Source of the DNA: Nageia nagi | Lineage: Eukaryota; Pinophyta | Direction: 5' to 3' | DNA: 64,000 nucleotides | Assembly (NCBI GenBank): GCA_050084985.1 | Contig: JBITNC010000001.1 | Coordinates: 105,152,001 to 105,216,000 of the forward strand | In this document: one piece after another, positions 1 to 12,165 of the stretch | How the letters are laid out: each line of letters begins with the position of its first letter | Position numbering within the stretch: the stretch's first letter is position 1 | The notes under the pieces: generated by a model | What the model was told of the DNA's origin: nothing | Seen by the model: only the letters and a program-made list of their open reading frames with translations | Database searches by the model: none | Program-made: the position numbers and the translations under genes

Positions 1-2940
1 AGCGACTAAAGAGGGCTATTATAATAGACATTTAAGACTCAAACCAAAGAGACTAAAGAGGTGTATATTATCAAATTGACCTTCATGGTTAAGAGGGTTG
101 CAATGATTCCAAAATGTGCACAAAATGGATTTTCTTAAAAGGCCTCAAGGACTTGCAAGGAAAAGCAAATGTCATATGCCAAACTATGTAGCCTACATTA
201 GCATGCTTCCAACATGAAGCTAGCCATCAAAGACCAAATTGAAAATAATTTCCCATCAAATATCATGATGTAAATACCCTAGTATCCATGTATACAAGAT
301 CTAAACTAACACAAGCATAATGCTCATAAATTATTTGATAAGATGAAATAAATGTAGAATAGTCCATGGACTATGCTAATCACAAGAGTACAAAATTAAT
401 TATTTGAAAAGGCTTAAAGACTTTTTAGCAGATATAATTCTCAAATGGTAATTTAAACTAGGCAACATTTGCAAGCATTCATTCAAAATGTGCCATTAGG
501 GAACTCTAAATGAAGGAATATACAGCCATCAAAAACATAGTGAAAAATGGTTTTACATAAAAAATTATGGTTGTGAATTATTCAATATTTATGTGAAAAT
601 GAGGGAGAATACACAAGGCAAGGAAATTATTTGACAAGATACTTGATGAACCAAAACTTTTATGAGCTACAAAAAATTGAAATTTTCAAAAGATAATAAA
701 TAATAATTTTTTGTAGCATGATTTTCCTTCATTGCTCACCCAAATTCCTTGCTAGAAGAAGCATTGAAAACTAGACACAAAGGTCTAAAACTATATGGAT
801 CATTTTTTCATTGCAAAGTTTAGATCAACTACAATTCTTTTTCAAAATTGGGCTACAAAGTGTTTGAAAAAACATCTAGAAACCTAAGTAATGACACCTT
901 GAAAATGGCTAAGACATCAATCCTTTACAAAATTTAAGAAATGATGCACCAAAGTCATGTGGATGATTAAACTTCCTTATGTTCATTATTTATCTCAAAC
1001 TTAACTTCAAAAATTAAGAAAAATAAGTATTTGGATGAAAATGGCATACAAAAAGGAATAAGAACATTGAGAAATGTTATCATTAATGAGGTTAGGAACT
1101 TGATCATTAATTGACCATAACTTTCACATTTGAACTCTATTTTCAATGTCCTTTGAACCATTGGAAAGGTGAAAAGTTAGCTACAACCTCATACATGTTT
1201 CTAGATCAAATTTCTTGATAAAAATAAAAAATTAAATAAATAGCCTTAGGGGATTGAAAAATGAGGTCACTGATAATGCAAGGTGTTGATTGTTAAATGG
1301 TCATATTTCTCATATCAAAACTCCATTTTTAATGCCATCATATATGTAAAAAGGGAAGGATATTTCCTATGATTACAATAATATTTTTGTGATCTATTAT
1401 GCTATCAAAAGATAGAAAATCATGATGAATGGTCTGATTGCACAAATGGGAATTAAGAAGTTATAACCATAAAATGGGAATAACTTTCATATTCACACTC
1501 CATTTTTCATGTCATTTGAAATGTTAGGATATATTCGACAAAAAAAATATAAAACTTGAGTTCCAAGATACTGATGTATGAGAAAATTTCCTTCTTTCAT
1601 CCTTGAAGCTGACAAAGCTATGAAACATGAAAATGGGGTTATTCTACTAGTTTCATTTTGATTTTTATATGAATATCTAATTTACTCCTCTAATTTACAT
1701 GAAGGTATCTAAAGGAGAACTACATAAATCAATGTGAGTTCATAAGATTTGGGCTAGAAAGGAGACCTACCATAGGTGAAATATCTTTAAAAGGAACAAC
1801 TAAAGTACCTATATCCAATGGATATAGTTCAAGAAAAGAGATAATTATCTTTGATTTGATTATGCAAATTATAATAGAATAATAAAGAATTTCTAAGCAT
1901 CAAATAATTATGGAAATGATAGCACATTATTGTAATCTAGAAAAAAGGACTTAGACTATTTTTCAAGTCTTATTTTTTAGATTTGGAATTTTTTTGGGTC
2001 ATATTTTTCTAGAATTAATTTATTTTAAAGAATAAAATGTAACCTTGAGAAAAGAAATTAGTTTATTTGTTATCCTTCTTCTCAAGGAGTAAGCCAAATT
2101 TTGAATCTCTTTTCTTGAGATAACTAGGGTTTGTAAAGTAAACTAGGGTTATAGAGATAGTTAGGGTTTCCTAGGTAGTTAGGGTTTTTGGATGATGTAA
2201 CCACATCCAAGAATTATAAAAGTTATAATGAAAGTCATTTTAAGGCTCTCTCTAGTGGAGCTTGAGCTCTAACACTTACAATAATTTGTAAAGAAAGCAT
2301 GCAGGCATATGATAATAAAACATATCTTTTGCTTCAAGTACTTATGTGGTTCTTTGTGAGATAATTCTTTATAATTATATGGATTGCAAGTAGAGATTAA
2401 ACTATATATCTTTTTCTTTGAGAATTAATTTTCTTTTGAAATTCAAACAAGTTATATGTTTAGTTAGATTTACACTAAGTAAAAGAATCTCATTCAAGCT
2501 ATGCAGTGTGAGATTAACTTTTCAAGAATAAGCAAATACTTAGTGATTGAAATACATAGAGTGTGTGTGAAGCTAAGAACTAAGTTTCATTGTAGAATAA
2601 TATATTTCCTACAACTTGACAAGCTATGAATAGTCAAATTGTAACACTTATAGAAACTTTATTCTATCATGATATAAGGACTTAGATTGTAATACACATT
2701 CACTTAATTAGTTACATGAAAGAAATAAAGTAAATACCATTGAAATAAATCTAATAACTCCATAATTTAACTAGTATATGCAATTTAATTGGATTAAGAG
2801 ATTCATTTTGCAAGCTATGTTAGCAAGGGTTAACTCTTATGATAAAGGAGATCTTTTGATAGGAAATGTGATTTGACTTATTACATCAAATCAAAGAGAA
2901 ATATAAGCAAACACATTGAGGACCATCTTAGTAAAAGGAA
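1..2940. other. AT-rich intergenic or decayed repeat, no gene seen
   Basis: I see no coding region I can support. Short open stretches have no recognisable domain and no conserved context. The text is typical of old plant repeat DNA. A small cluster of TAGGGTTT-type boxes followed by a TATA-like stretch (listed separately) hints at a decayed LTR or promoter around 2.1-2.3 kb, but no partner repeat was found. Confidence 0.5.
2124..2220 (+). promoter_or_regulatory. Telo-box cluster followed by TATA-like stretch
   Basis: Three or four copies of a TAGGGTT(T) box lie within about 65 bases, at roughly 2125, 2143, 2161 and 2180. About 30 bases further on there is a TATAAAAG sequence near 2216. Telo-boxes of this kind are known in plant promoters and some LTRs. 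No gene is recognised downstream, so a promoter role is only an inference; it could equally be a relic LTR promoter. Confidence 0.25.
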
Positions 2941-2986
2941 TATCATACATCCCTTACTATCCCCTTTTTCTCCTTGATAAGAAAAC

Positions 2987-3485
2987 ATGATTAACACATT
3001 CCAACTCCAAACTTGTGAGATGATGATCACACTAGAGGACACCCATAGGATTTACATATTATCGATAGAGGATGTACAAATTATCAAATCATTGACATAT
3101 CAAAATGAAGAAATTATGATTCCTTTCATTCGGGATGAGTGGGTGAGCATAGACACCAATCATGAAGGAATTTTGTATGAGCCACTATATACATGAGGGG
3201 TCCTATCAGATTATTAGGCACTTTTGATGGCTTATATCTCTTGTTTAGCATTTTTAGAATCTTTTGTTCTATGATTCCTATGGAACTTATTGCACATTAT
3301 GACTTCCATGATAGAGCACAATATTAAATTTACATGGGTACCATCATTTTAGCTTAGACCTATAGGGAGTTATATGGAATGATGAAGGATAAATGTAGGG
3401 TTTTAGCTACATGAATATTATACAACCATGGGCATGTGAGAAAATCACTACCCCAAGGACTTCCCTATGATTCTCATGGCTTGTT
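2987..3485 (+). pseudogene. Plant mobile domain (PMD)-like fragment, N-terminal part
   Basis: The open stretch from 2987 reads NTFQLQTCEMMITLEDTHRI, which matches the start of plant mobile domain proteins (a G-E-M-T-x-T-L-E-D-V type motif). After a stop near 3195 the same strand continues with DY-ALLMAYISCLAFLES and MIEHNIKFTW, which fit the next conserved block (DYHALLLAYIS, MIEYxxxFTW). Several stops interrupt it, so it is dead. The frame is cut at 3490 by the LTR of the gag-only Gypsy element, and related text resumes at about 10998. PMD proteins occur both as host genes and as transposon passengers; here the company is wholly repetitive, so a transposon origin is likelier. Confidence 0.5.
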
Positions 3486-3490
3486 GTTAT

Positions 3491-4227
3491 TGTAACCACC
3501 TCAAAATCATATTTTCATCCTTGATCATTTTGTGTCTTGATGATTTCACCTCATTTCTCTATTAAAGCCATTATTGACTTTATGAATCAGGTTTACGATC
3601 AGCCTAGTGGTTGCTTAACCAGCCTACCAATTAGTCAATCAACCCATTGGTCTGATATCCAACATATAAAGCTAATCTTAAAATCCATTTTATCCCTCAA
3701 TCACTCTAGTTCCTTGATCCTATCCATTATGTCTTCTCACCTTAGTCATTACCAATCGACCATCTCACCCAACCAAACCCTAGATTGATACCATAAGCCA
3801 TAGAATCCCTTAACACCTCCTTTGACATGTTTTGAGTATTCTTATAGGTGTTGGAGAGCATATGGAGCTATCTTAGAGAAATTGAGTACATGTATCCTTT
3901 ATCCATTGCATATGTGAGCATGTAGCATGTTCCTAGGCTATCATCATGGTATTTTAGCTTGTATTTATCATCTTATCATACTCCTAGCATAGCATGAGAA
4001 TATTAGATTGCATAATATGCATTCTATTATTTTCTACCACCTATTTCATTATGGTATAGGGGGCCTACATTCCATCAATAAGGTTTAACACCTCTCTTTG
4101 AGCACACTCTAGGGCCTTAAGGGACTAGAGTGTTGAGGCCCCCACTAACATTTATTTTCTTGTAGGTCTAGCACATCAACTACGTATCATCCCTTGTAGT
4201 GAGACTAGCCATTTTGGGTGCATCACA
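3491..4227 (+). repeat. 5' LTR of the gag-only Gypsy element
   Basis: Begins TGTAACCACCTCAAAATC and ends GCATCACA. It aligns along its length with 10203-10992, including shared blocks around ATTTTGTGTCTTG, GGTTGCTTAACC and CTAGGGCCTTAAGGGACTAG. It is about 50 bases shorter than the right copy because of a deletion before GCCATTTTGG. The sequence after its end contains GGTGGGACC, possibly a worn primer-binding site. Confidence 0.7.
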
Positions 4228-5578
4228 AGATGGTGATGATGGTGGGACCTCCCTTGGTCCATTGATCTCAACTTGAAGGAGTTTTCTAAACCTTTCTCTC
4301 TTATTTGGTGTTATTTTTTACCCTTTCTCTTATTGTATTATATCATTTCTCATCACTAAAACATATCAATTCTTTCAAGGAATTATATCCTAGCTGAGGT
4401 GAGTAAGATTTTGGAAGTTCAAAATCCCCACTCCTAGCCAATCATCATCCAATTTTGTACAAATTGAGTTACAAAGCCTACCCATTCTTTAGTAGACCAT
4501 TTAGGCCACCATTCATTTCGTAGCCCATTGATTAGCCCTTCACCATCCAAATCTACTAGTTGGTATTCACTCCATCGGCCATTTTTAGCAAACCAATTTA
4601 TCTATTAGCTAGGCCTAAGGGTATTGGTTGATCCTATCTTAGGTTTTGAGTCTATTAGCTAGGCTTAGATCCATTTTTGTTGTCTTGTATCTAATCTCAA
4701 CCCTATAACTAGGTGGTAGTAGTCCACTGCCAGCATTTTGAATTTAGGTTGTAACAATATTATTTTATTTTATTTTAGGCATTTTATACTTCTTTTTTAA
4801 AAATTCTCTAGGTATTGCTATGATCAACTAGTTAGCTATTTAATCAGCCAATAGTTGGTACTACTAATTGATATGTAATGTATTAGTTAGGATCAAAGCA
4901 TGTAAAACAAGTATTGTATGTAATGGGATCTTGGATTAGGATCCCCTAGGCCTATATCCCACTTTTTTGTACTTTAGTATAGGTCTTATTTGTTGCTTGC
5001 ATCTTAGGACTGCTTATCTTATTTATTTTTCACTTGCATTAGTGAAAATCTCATCCCTAAGTGGGAGTGCCTTAGCATATCTTATGAAGGGTGTAATCTT
5101 ATAGTTTGCATCCATTTAGTTGCATTTCATTGGTCAATTAATTTTGCATTTTAAAATCACATTTGAGCCTAGGTTTTCCCTTAAAGATTGATCCTTCATC
5201 CCTAAATAATTGACTAGGTAAAGCCTTAGGCAAACTAAGGAAGAGGTCAATTTACCATAAAATCAATCATTACTATTTAAGATAATAGCTAAATTTAACA
5301 AGAAATAATTATATCAAGACAAATCACCATTGCTATCTTAATCATCATATCATCATAATCATATAGGTATTGTTATTTTATCATATAGGGTGTTTGTGCA
5401 TTAGTTTTGCATTTCATTAAAAAATAATAATAATAAATTAGGCTTGGTGTTTATTTTTTTATCATTATTTAGAACCTTTGGGACATTTATATTAGCAACA
5501 ATATTATTCTTTCCATTTTTTCCTTTCTTTTTAAGGTTTTTTAATCCTTGGAAAATTTATAGGGATTCTTATGTGAAC

Positions 5579-7700
5579 ATGGTAGCTACACCTAGATCCC
5601 ACCAACTAGAGTAAGATCAAGAACAAGACCTAGATATATGGCCACCTTATCAGCCTTTTCCTTCTAGGAATAATATCCCTTCCTCTCATTATTCTATCCC
5701 TTCTCATCCTCCTTCCCCTCATCAAGCCACTATGCCTCTTGATCCCCAATTAGCTGGTGAAATAAAGTCTCATCCTTTATTTCAATATCTTCCTTAGTCT
5801 TTCAAGAATTAGTTTATTGATGATCCTATTGTTCAAGATTCTTTAGCATTTCTATTTGAATAATATCTCCTTTAGAATCATTTTGATCAAGGTATGCCCC
5901 TTCCTTCTCATCTCAAAGTGTGGTTCATCCTCATGATCCTTCACATTTTGACCCTTAGCCATCTTTTATTAATGCCCCACCTATTTTTACAACTTATCTA
6001 ATCACATATCAACCTTTACAACAAGTGGTATCTCCATTGGTCTTAACCATTTCCTTTCCATTAAGAATTCCTCTTCTTTCATCAAGTGCACAACATGTCA
6101 TCCCTCATAATGGATCATTATCACACTCAACACATTAGACTTCTTGGTCCACCAAAGCCTCTTATTTCTCATGGTCTATGGCTACATCATAATCTCTCTC
6201 CCTTAAGAGTTACACATCAAAATCAAAGTCAACCAACTCAAGATGCCTATGTTGGATAAATTTATTCTTCCCTTCAAATAAGCTAACATGACCTTGATCA
6301 AAATCAAATCCAAGGAAACTTTCAGTAAGTGGCCTCTCTAGGTATTGTTAATCAACCTCATTAAGATGTGAGCTTTCCTTCACTTCCTTATCCTCTTCAT
6401 CATGTGCATCATCCATTATATCAAAGTCAAATTCAAGGATATATCAACCAAATGGTTCAACCATAAACTCATATTATCTCCAATCCAACATGGAACCAAA
6501 CTTTGGGATAAAGCATGCAATAAGCCTATTAACCATCCTATCATATGTAAAGCATGGAAAATCAATAACCTGAAGAAATTAATGATGATATTTGGAAGAA
6601 ATTGGATGATATGCAATCAAGGATCAACAACCAAAGCAAAAGTGCCTTATATTATCAATTTATTTGCAATGAGCCTATCAACCTATGGTTCCAATCAAGC
6701 AATTTCCTTATAAGTTTGAGGTTCCTCAAATAGAAAAGTTTAAGGGAAAGAAGAACCAAGAGAGAAATTGAGGTCTTTCAATTATTCTTGTTACATCATA
6801 AGTAATGATGATGTCCTCATGCTTAGGACATTTCTAATGACTTTATGAGGCTAAGCTATGGATTGGTATAACAATTTGCCCCAACATAGCATCTATTTCT
6901 TTGAGCAATTTGCAAGTCTCTTCTTGGACTATTTTTCCATTAACATAAGGAAAACATCATCCATAATTGAATTAACAAGGATATCCCAACATGATGATGA
7001 GCCTATCAATGATTATATGATAATATGGAGAGCAATCCTAATAGATTTTTTGTATTTATTACCATAAGAAGAGCTTATCAGGATCTTTTTTAAGAGTTGT
7101 AACAAGAGCATATCTTTCATCTTGCAAATCCAACAACACAAATATTTTGAGGATACCTTATCATAAGAAAAGTTCATCAAATAAGTCAAGGTCCAATTGA
7201 GTGACATTAAATTATGCAAGAAGAATCAATATCAAATTAAAAGCATAATGATAAATTCCAAGCATACCATGAACAATAATCTGGTCAACCCTCATACGAA
7301 GTTAATCAAACAAATTTGGATAAATCAACCATGTATGAGTAAGAGAAACCACTTCATCCAAGGTTAAGAAGAAACTTCACTCCTTTTGGTGAGTCACTAT
7401 TATATATCCTACCTATGTTATTACAAGCAAATCTTTTGATTTTGTCCCCAATCAAAGAAAATCTATGAACATCATCAAGGCCTTGTTATAACACAAATGA
7501 GTTTTGTGAGTTTCATAGAAAAAGTGGACACAACACCAATGGGTGCATGCAATTGAAGTATGAGATTCAATATCTTATATACAATGATTTAGTAGTAACA
7601 TAAGAACCAATCGCACCACCTAATCAACACTTGGAGATCTTCAACAATCTTTTGCTTAGTCATGATCAAAGAATAGCCTTGCATGAGTAGGATTACCATG
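5579..7700 (+). pseudogene. Decayed Tat-like gag
   Basis: A possible start ATG at 5579 opens a proline-rich stretch (residues such as PSSHYSIPSHPPSPHQ). The gag core lies at about 6700-7230, with SNDDVLMLRTF, MDWYNNLPQHSIYFFEQ and DEPINDYMIIWRA, the retrotrans_gag pattern in which a capsid-like domain ends in D-E-P-I-N-D-Y. A zinc-knuckle-like block CEFHRKSGHNTNGC lies at about 7501-7545. Frameshifts and stops break the frame many times. It would have encoded the structural protein for packaging. No pol follows. Confidence 0.6.
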
Positions 7701-8784
7701 AAGTGGATCCCCCATCCTCCTATGGTGCCTTTTTGGGTTGATACATTAAGCATAAGACTCACCCTTAACTTTGCCTCATCATTTTATCTCTAGTGCTATC
7801 ATATATTATCATCATATCATCATCACTTACATTATGTCATCAATCTTATTTTATGATCTCATCATCTTGGGATTCGATACTAGAGCCTACTCCTCTTTTG
7901 CAATCATCCACTAGTGGAGATTGTAGGGTAGGATAATAATCACTCATATCCCATTATCATAATGCTCTATATTTGTCATTATTTTTTTATAGAACTATTC
8001 TTGTCTCCTCCCTCATGTGGCATGCATCCTTGTTACAATATCTTTTCATTACATCATCATATCATCATTGTTATTTTGTATCACCTTATACCTTATTTTC
8101 TCTCATCACTTCCATCATGTTCATCATTGTCCCCTCATCATTATCTTTTATCACTTTCATCAAGTGTGCCTTTCATCTAATCATCCCAATCATTTTATCA
8201 TAGGCACATATCTTTAAGGTTCGTTTGACTTAGCTTCATTATCAATTCCCATGGACCTCATTCCTAATGAGGAAATAACCACTTGGGTCATCATACATAT
8301 CATGCTTCTTTATATTATTCCTTTGTAATTGATCATAAGTTGTTAACTATCATGGTTTTTGAAAGAAATTTAGGCTTATGGAGTATGTGATAATGGCTTA
8401 GAGATGGATGAATCTCTTTGCTCACTCTATCATTATTAGTTAATCATTAAGAAATCATTATTCTATCATTTTATCTTTTATCACTTATCATTTATCATAT
8501 CATTTGTCTTTTATTTTACACCACACCCCTAATAAATAAAACTATTTATTATCATAATCATGCCTTTGATCTTTGCCAATCATCTCTTTGAGCTTATCAT
8601 ATCATGTTTGTGAGTCTTGGTATTATGATCAATCAACATATTATCAATGATTAGATGATGTTTTGTTGACATCACCTTCCTTTCTTATACCAATATTGCA
8701 TTGGTAGCTTATCATGTTAGTATCAGGTCATATTTCATGATCTAATCTTTATCACTTTTGATCATGGCTATCATTTTCTTTCTT

Positions 8785-9060
8785 TCCATTGAGCATGGGG
8801 TCAAGACCTTATCAGTATCATTAGCAATTATTTATTTCCATTGATCATGGGGTAAGACCTTATCAGTATCATTAGTAGTTCTTAGTTTCTATTGATCATG
8901 GGTAAGTCCTTATTAGTGTCATTAGCAGTTATTTCTTTCCATTGAGAATGAGGCAAGATCTTATCAATATCAATAGTAGTTCTTATTTTCCATTAAGCAT
9001 GGGTCAAGATCCTATAATCTTCCTTGCATTGAGAATGGGGTAAGGTTATTTTTTGATCAT
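8785..9060 (+). repeat. Tandem repeat, about 51-bp period, 5-6 copies
   Basis: The units centre on CCATTGATCATGGGGTAAG followed by ACCTTATCAGTATCATTAG. Successive CATG landmarks fall near 8794, 8846, 8897, 8947, 8999 and 9034. The units are diverged. It lies in the noncoding 3' part of the gag-only Gypsy element. Confidence 0.7.
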
Positions 9061-9144
9061 CTTTATCTTATATGTTTAGGCATTATATTTATATGTGCTA
9101 TGTTCCAATGCCTTGTAGGTCTGCAAGCCTATGCTTGATAATTT

Positions 9145-9345
9145 CACCCTTCTACTACTAGGGAAAACCAGCATCATTGATCATTTCATCTTAAACTACT
9201 AGAGAAAAGTAGAATAATTTCATCCTTCAATAATTGGGCAAAGCAAAATGATTTCACCCTTCAACTATTGGGGTACGTTTAACTATTGGGGCAAAATAGA
9301 ATCATCTACTATATCACTCTTTGACTATTGGGGCAAAGAAGAGGT
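9145..9345 (+). repeat. Short tandem repeat with ACTATTGGGGCAAA core
   Basis: The phrase (C)AACTATTGGGGCAAA(A/G) or close variants, usually preceded by TTTCACCCTT, recurs five to six times with irregular spacing. It is a second, distinct tandem family in the 3' noncoding part of the gag-only element. Confidence 0.6.
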
Positions 9346-9430
9346 CATTTACTTTGGTTATGTATCATATCATATTTTATTTATTATGTTTGTACTATCT
9401 GGTTACAATATGTTAGTGTTGGCATTATGA

Positions 9431-9640
9431 GGTGTTATAGCCATAGGTACCTTCTTTTCTATTACCTTCCATCCTTTTGTTGCATTTGTATCGACTAGTT
9501 ATGGCATGATAGTGTTAGCACCAAAAGGTGTTATATCCATAGGTACCTTCTTTTTTGTTACCTTCCATCCTTTTGTTGTGGTATTGACTGGTTGTGGAAA
9601 ATGACAATGTTGGGATTGTAAGGTATTATAACCATAGGTA
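9431..9640 (+). repeat. Tandem repeat, about 96-bp period, 2-3 copies
   Basis: GGTGTTATAGCCATAGGTACC begins at 9431, recurs at 9527 with one change, and recurs more weakly at 9622. The intervening text (CTTCCATCCTTTTGTTG) is also shared. This is a third tandem family in the same noncoding region. Confidence 0.7.
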
Positions 9641-9715
9641 ACCTTGACATGATTGTGTTAGCTTGTTGTATCATAGCATGTTACACACACATCACTTTGA
9701 TCATAGTTAATACCT

Positions 9716-9965
9716 CTTGCTTTCCATTGGAAATGGGGCAAGAACTCATAATTATCATCTCTTGATTTCCATTAAGCCTGGGACAAGATCTTATCATTAT
9801 CATTTTTTCTTACTTTTCATTGAGCATAGTGTAAGATTTATCCTTAGTAGACCTTACTTTCTATTCAGCATAGGGAAAGGCCATTATTCCTTTATTCTTT
9901 TACAATAAGGTCATTATCATGGTTTGGTTTTTCTTTCCATTAAGCATGGGGTAAAGTTATCCTCA
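9716..9965 (+). repeat. Second block of the CATTGAGCATGGGG repeat
   Basis: Diverged copies of the TTTCCATTGAGCATGGGGCAAG unit reappear four or five times with spacing of about 60-65 bases. This block is related to the array at 8785-9060 and separated from it by the two other families. Confidence 0.5.
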
Positions 9966-10189
9966 ACTCATCTCAAGTTATGATTATTTAGCATAGCTTT
10001 ATCACTCATCTCGAGTATCGATTATTTAGCATGTGGTAGGTTTACATACCTCCACACTTTCTTATCTATCAACAAAACATCATTAATCATCATCTCATCA
10101 TTTTTTCCTTTCATCATTTTATCTTTTCATCATCATCATCTTCCCCACTAGCTTTTGAGTTGAGTCTCACACCTTGCAACACTTACCTC

Positions 10190-10200
10190 AAAAGGGGGCA
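10190..10200 (+). other. Polypurine tract of the gag-only Gypsy element
   Basis: AAAAGGGGGCA lies two bases before the right LTR. It would prime plus-strand synthesis during reverse transcription and fixes the element's orientation as +. Confidence 0.7.
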
Positions 10201-10202
10201 TT

Positions 10203-10992
10203 CATAAGCATCTCAAAATTATCCTTTCTTCTCTAATCATTTTGTGTCTTGGAGCTTTCACCTCATTGCTCTATCATAGCCATTATTGACTTTATAATTT
10301 AGGTTTAGGACTAGCCCACCAGTTGCTTAACCAACCTACTAATTAGTCAACTAGTCCATTGGTTTGATATCCAACCTATAAAGCTAATTTTGAAATCCAT
10401 TGTCTTCCTTGATCACTATGGTTCCTTTATCCCATCCATTTTGTCTTCTTGCTTTAGCTATTACTAGCCAACCATCTCACTTGGCTAAAACCTAGAGTGA
10501 GACCACAATCCATAGCATCCCTTAATATGCTTTTGGCATATTTTGAGCATTCTTATAGGTGTTGAAGAGCATATAGAGCTATCTTGGAGTAATGGAGCAT
10601 ATGTATCCTTTATCCATTTGTATGAGCATGTAGCATGTTCATAGGCTAGATTCATGGTAGTTTAGCTCATTTTTATCATCTTATCCTAGTCTTAGCATAG
10701 CATAAGAATATCACATTACGTCATATTCATTTCCTTATTTTATATTACCCATTTGATTGTGGGATAGGGGCCCTATGTTCCATAAAGGAGTTTTAACACC
10801 TCTCTTTGAGCACACTCTAGGGACTTAAGGGACTAGAGGATTGAGGCACCCAATAATATTTATTTTCTTGTAGGTATAGCACATCAACTCCCCATTATCC
10901 CTTATAATAGATAAACTCTCCCCTAGCATTGGTGTTGCAACCTCATCCTCCCTCCTTCTATGGAGAGGACCAGCCATTTTGGATACATCATA
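10203..10992 (+). repeat. 3' LTR of the gag-only Gypsy element
   Basis: Starts CATAAGCATCTCAAAATT, a mutated TGTAAC start, and ends ACATCATA. It is followed by gttac, the partner of gttat before the left LTR. It pairs with 3491-4227. The right copy retains about 50 bases (TAATAGATAAACTCTCCCCTAG onwards) that the left copy lacks. Confidence 0.7.
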
Positions 10993-10997
10993 GTTAC

Positions 10998-11574
10998 TAA
11001 AAATACATGAGGTACTCTACAGATTATGATGTAGGCATGACATCAATTCACCTAGATGTTGAGAACATGAGGAAGATACAGGATACTACCAATGGGTATT
11101 GATAAGATTAAAAACTCAACATATCATATATATACCATATTTTGGGATAATTATATGAGAGGACATGTACATGAACTTTATTAAGACTGTATGGGTATGA
11201 TGGATGTTCATGAGATGAGTGGGAGAGGTAGAAGTTGTCTAGTTTAGGAGTGTCTTATGATAGTTGTATGGTATGTAGAATGTACCAAAGGCACCATATG
11301 TATTCTAAAGGAGGCTTGAGGAGGATTTACTTAATCCAGTCATCACACCACTTGGTAATATGCCTAACACATATCTAGGATAGATCTTATATGTAGATGA
11401 TGTGGGGATGATCAAGGTATATAGAGCAATTGGTTAACCCAATAGTGGGTACTAACAAGAGGGATCATCATTGATGATGATAATAACAATGAGGAGAATG
11501 GAAGAGAGGGGTGAAAGATGAGATATATGATAGATGAGGTATCAATAATAGGGATGGTGAGGGGAGGTATAACA
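10998..11574 (+). pseudogene. PMD-like fragment, continuation
   Basis: In one frame this reads YYQWVLIRLKTQHIIYIPYF, then MYMNFIKTVWV and NPVITPLGNMPN, separated by stops. This resembles the C-terminal half of PMD or long-form phosphatase-7-like proteins (YRPY block, then a VTPLGAMP-like tail). It takes up directly after the gag-only element, whose left flank carries the N-terminal half, and is itself cut at 11579 by a Copia element. Family assignment rests on pattern memory only. Confidence 0.35.
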
Positions 11575-11579
11575 CCATC

Positions 11580-12029
11580 TATTATAGTTGAAGACCATTA
11601 AAAGTACATAATATGAGAAACTCTAGCTCTCTATTTCTAGCTGAATGTGATAGGTTTGGCTACCATTCACTAACCAGCCTACCAGTCCATTTGACTCAAT
11701 TGTTATACTAACTAGTTAATCATTTTGCTAAACCTCGACCCATACTGTACACAGACTATGCATAGTAGTTTGTTGATTTTCTTGTTATTTTGTGAGTTGT
11801 TTATCTTTATACTTCATTTTAAGGTTTGTTATAGCTAGGGGAATATATTTGGATGTAAATAAATAATCCATACTTATTTGTACATGGATTTTGAGGTTGT
11901 AATATGTAGGAATACTTTTAGTTGTTATTCTTTGTATTTACCTTTAACAATCATGTTTATATTGTAGCTTCTTCCATGAAGCTATAAAGTCATGTAATTT
12001 CATTCAGTAACGTAATGTGCAAGTTCAAA
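11580..12029 (+). repeat. 5' LTR of Copia element 1
   Basis: Pairs with 16243-16693 over its full length. Shared blocks include GTTGAAGACCAT, AGTTTGTTGATTTTCTTG, TAGGGGAATATATTTGGATG and GCTTCTTCCATGAAGCTATA. The TG terminus is mutated to TA. Divergence from the right copy is clearly above 10 percent by eye. Confidence 0.85.
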
Positions 12030-12032
12030 TTG

Positions 12033-12044
12033 TGGTAACAAATC
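12033..12044 (+). other. Decayed primer-binding site (tRNA-iMet type)
   Basis: TGGTAACAAATC differs at three positions from TGGTATCAGAGC, the complement of the plant initiator-Met tRNA 3' end used by most Copia elements. It begins three bases after the 5' LTR. Confidence 0.6.
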
Positions 12045-12165
12045 TATTGATTCCATTTGGATTAGAGTGGGTGAAGTTTGGAGAGACTTATCAAGCATCT
12101 TCAAGTTTTATTTTCTAGTTTTTACATTTGAAAATTTGAGAGTGGATTCAAATAACAATAACTCC

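Larger units (their letters stand above)
3491..10992 (+). mobile_element. Gag-only, non-autonomous Ty3/Gypsy element (TR-GAG-like)
   Basis: Two direct repeats (3491-4227 and 10203-10992) bound a 6-kb interior. The flanks are gttat (3486-3490) and gttac (10993-10997), a one-mismatch target duplication. A polypurine tract, AAAAGGGGGCA, sits at 10190-10200 just before the right LTR. The interior carries a Tat-like gag relic, but I find no protease, RT, RNase H or integrase. The remaining 2.4 kb before the polypurine tract is noncoding and holds several tandem-repeat families. This matches the terminal-repeat-with-GAG class of non-autonomous plant elements. It may also be an autonomous Tat element that lost pol by deletion. 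Confidence 0.7.

Noticed and set aside
3537-3788. Plus-strand 83-codon frame inside the left LTR of the gag-only element
   Set aside because: The other LTR copy does not keep the frame open, and nothing in the protein is recognisable.
7962-8217. Overlapping His/Ser/Leu-rich open frames at 8 kb
   Set aside because: They arise from a CATCAT/TCATTT-rich stretch that is open in all three frames, a composition effect within the noncoding tail of the gag-only element.
8785-9060. Possible CRISPR-like array of regularly spaced repeats
   Set aside because: The units are contiguous, diverged tandem repeats without unique spacers, in a plant retroelement.
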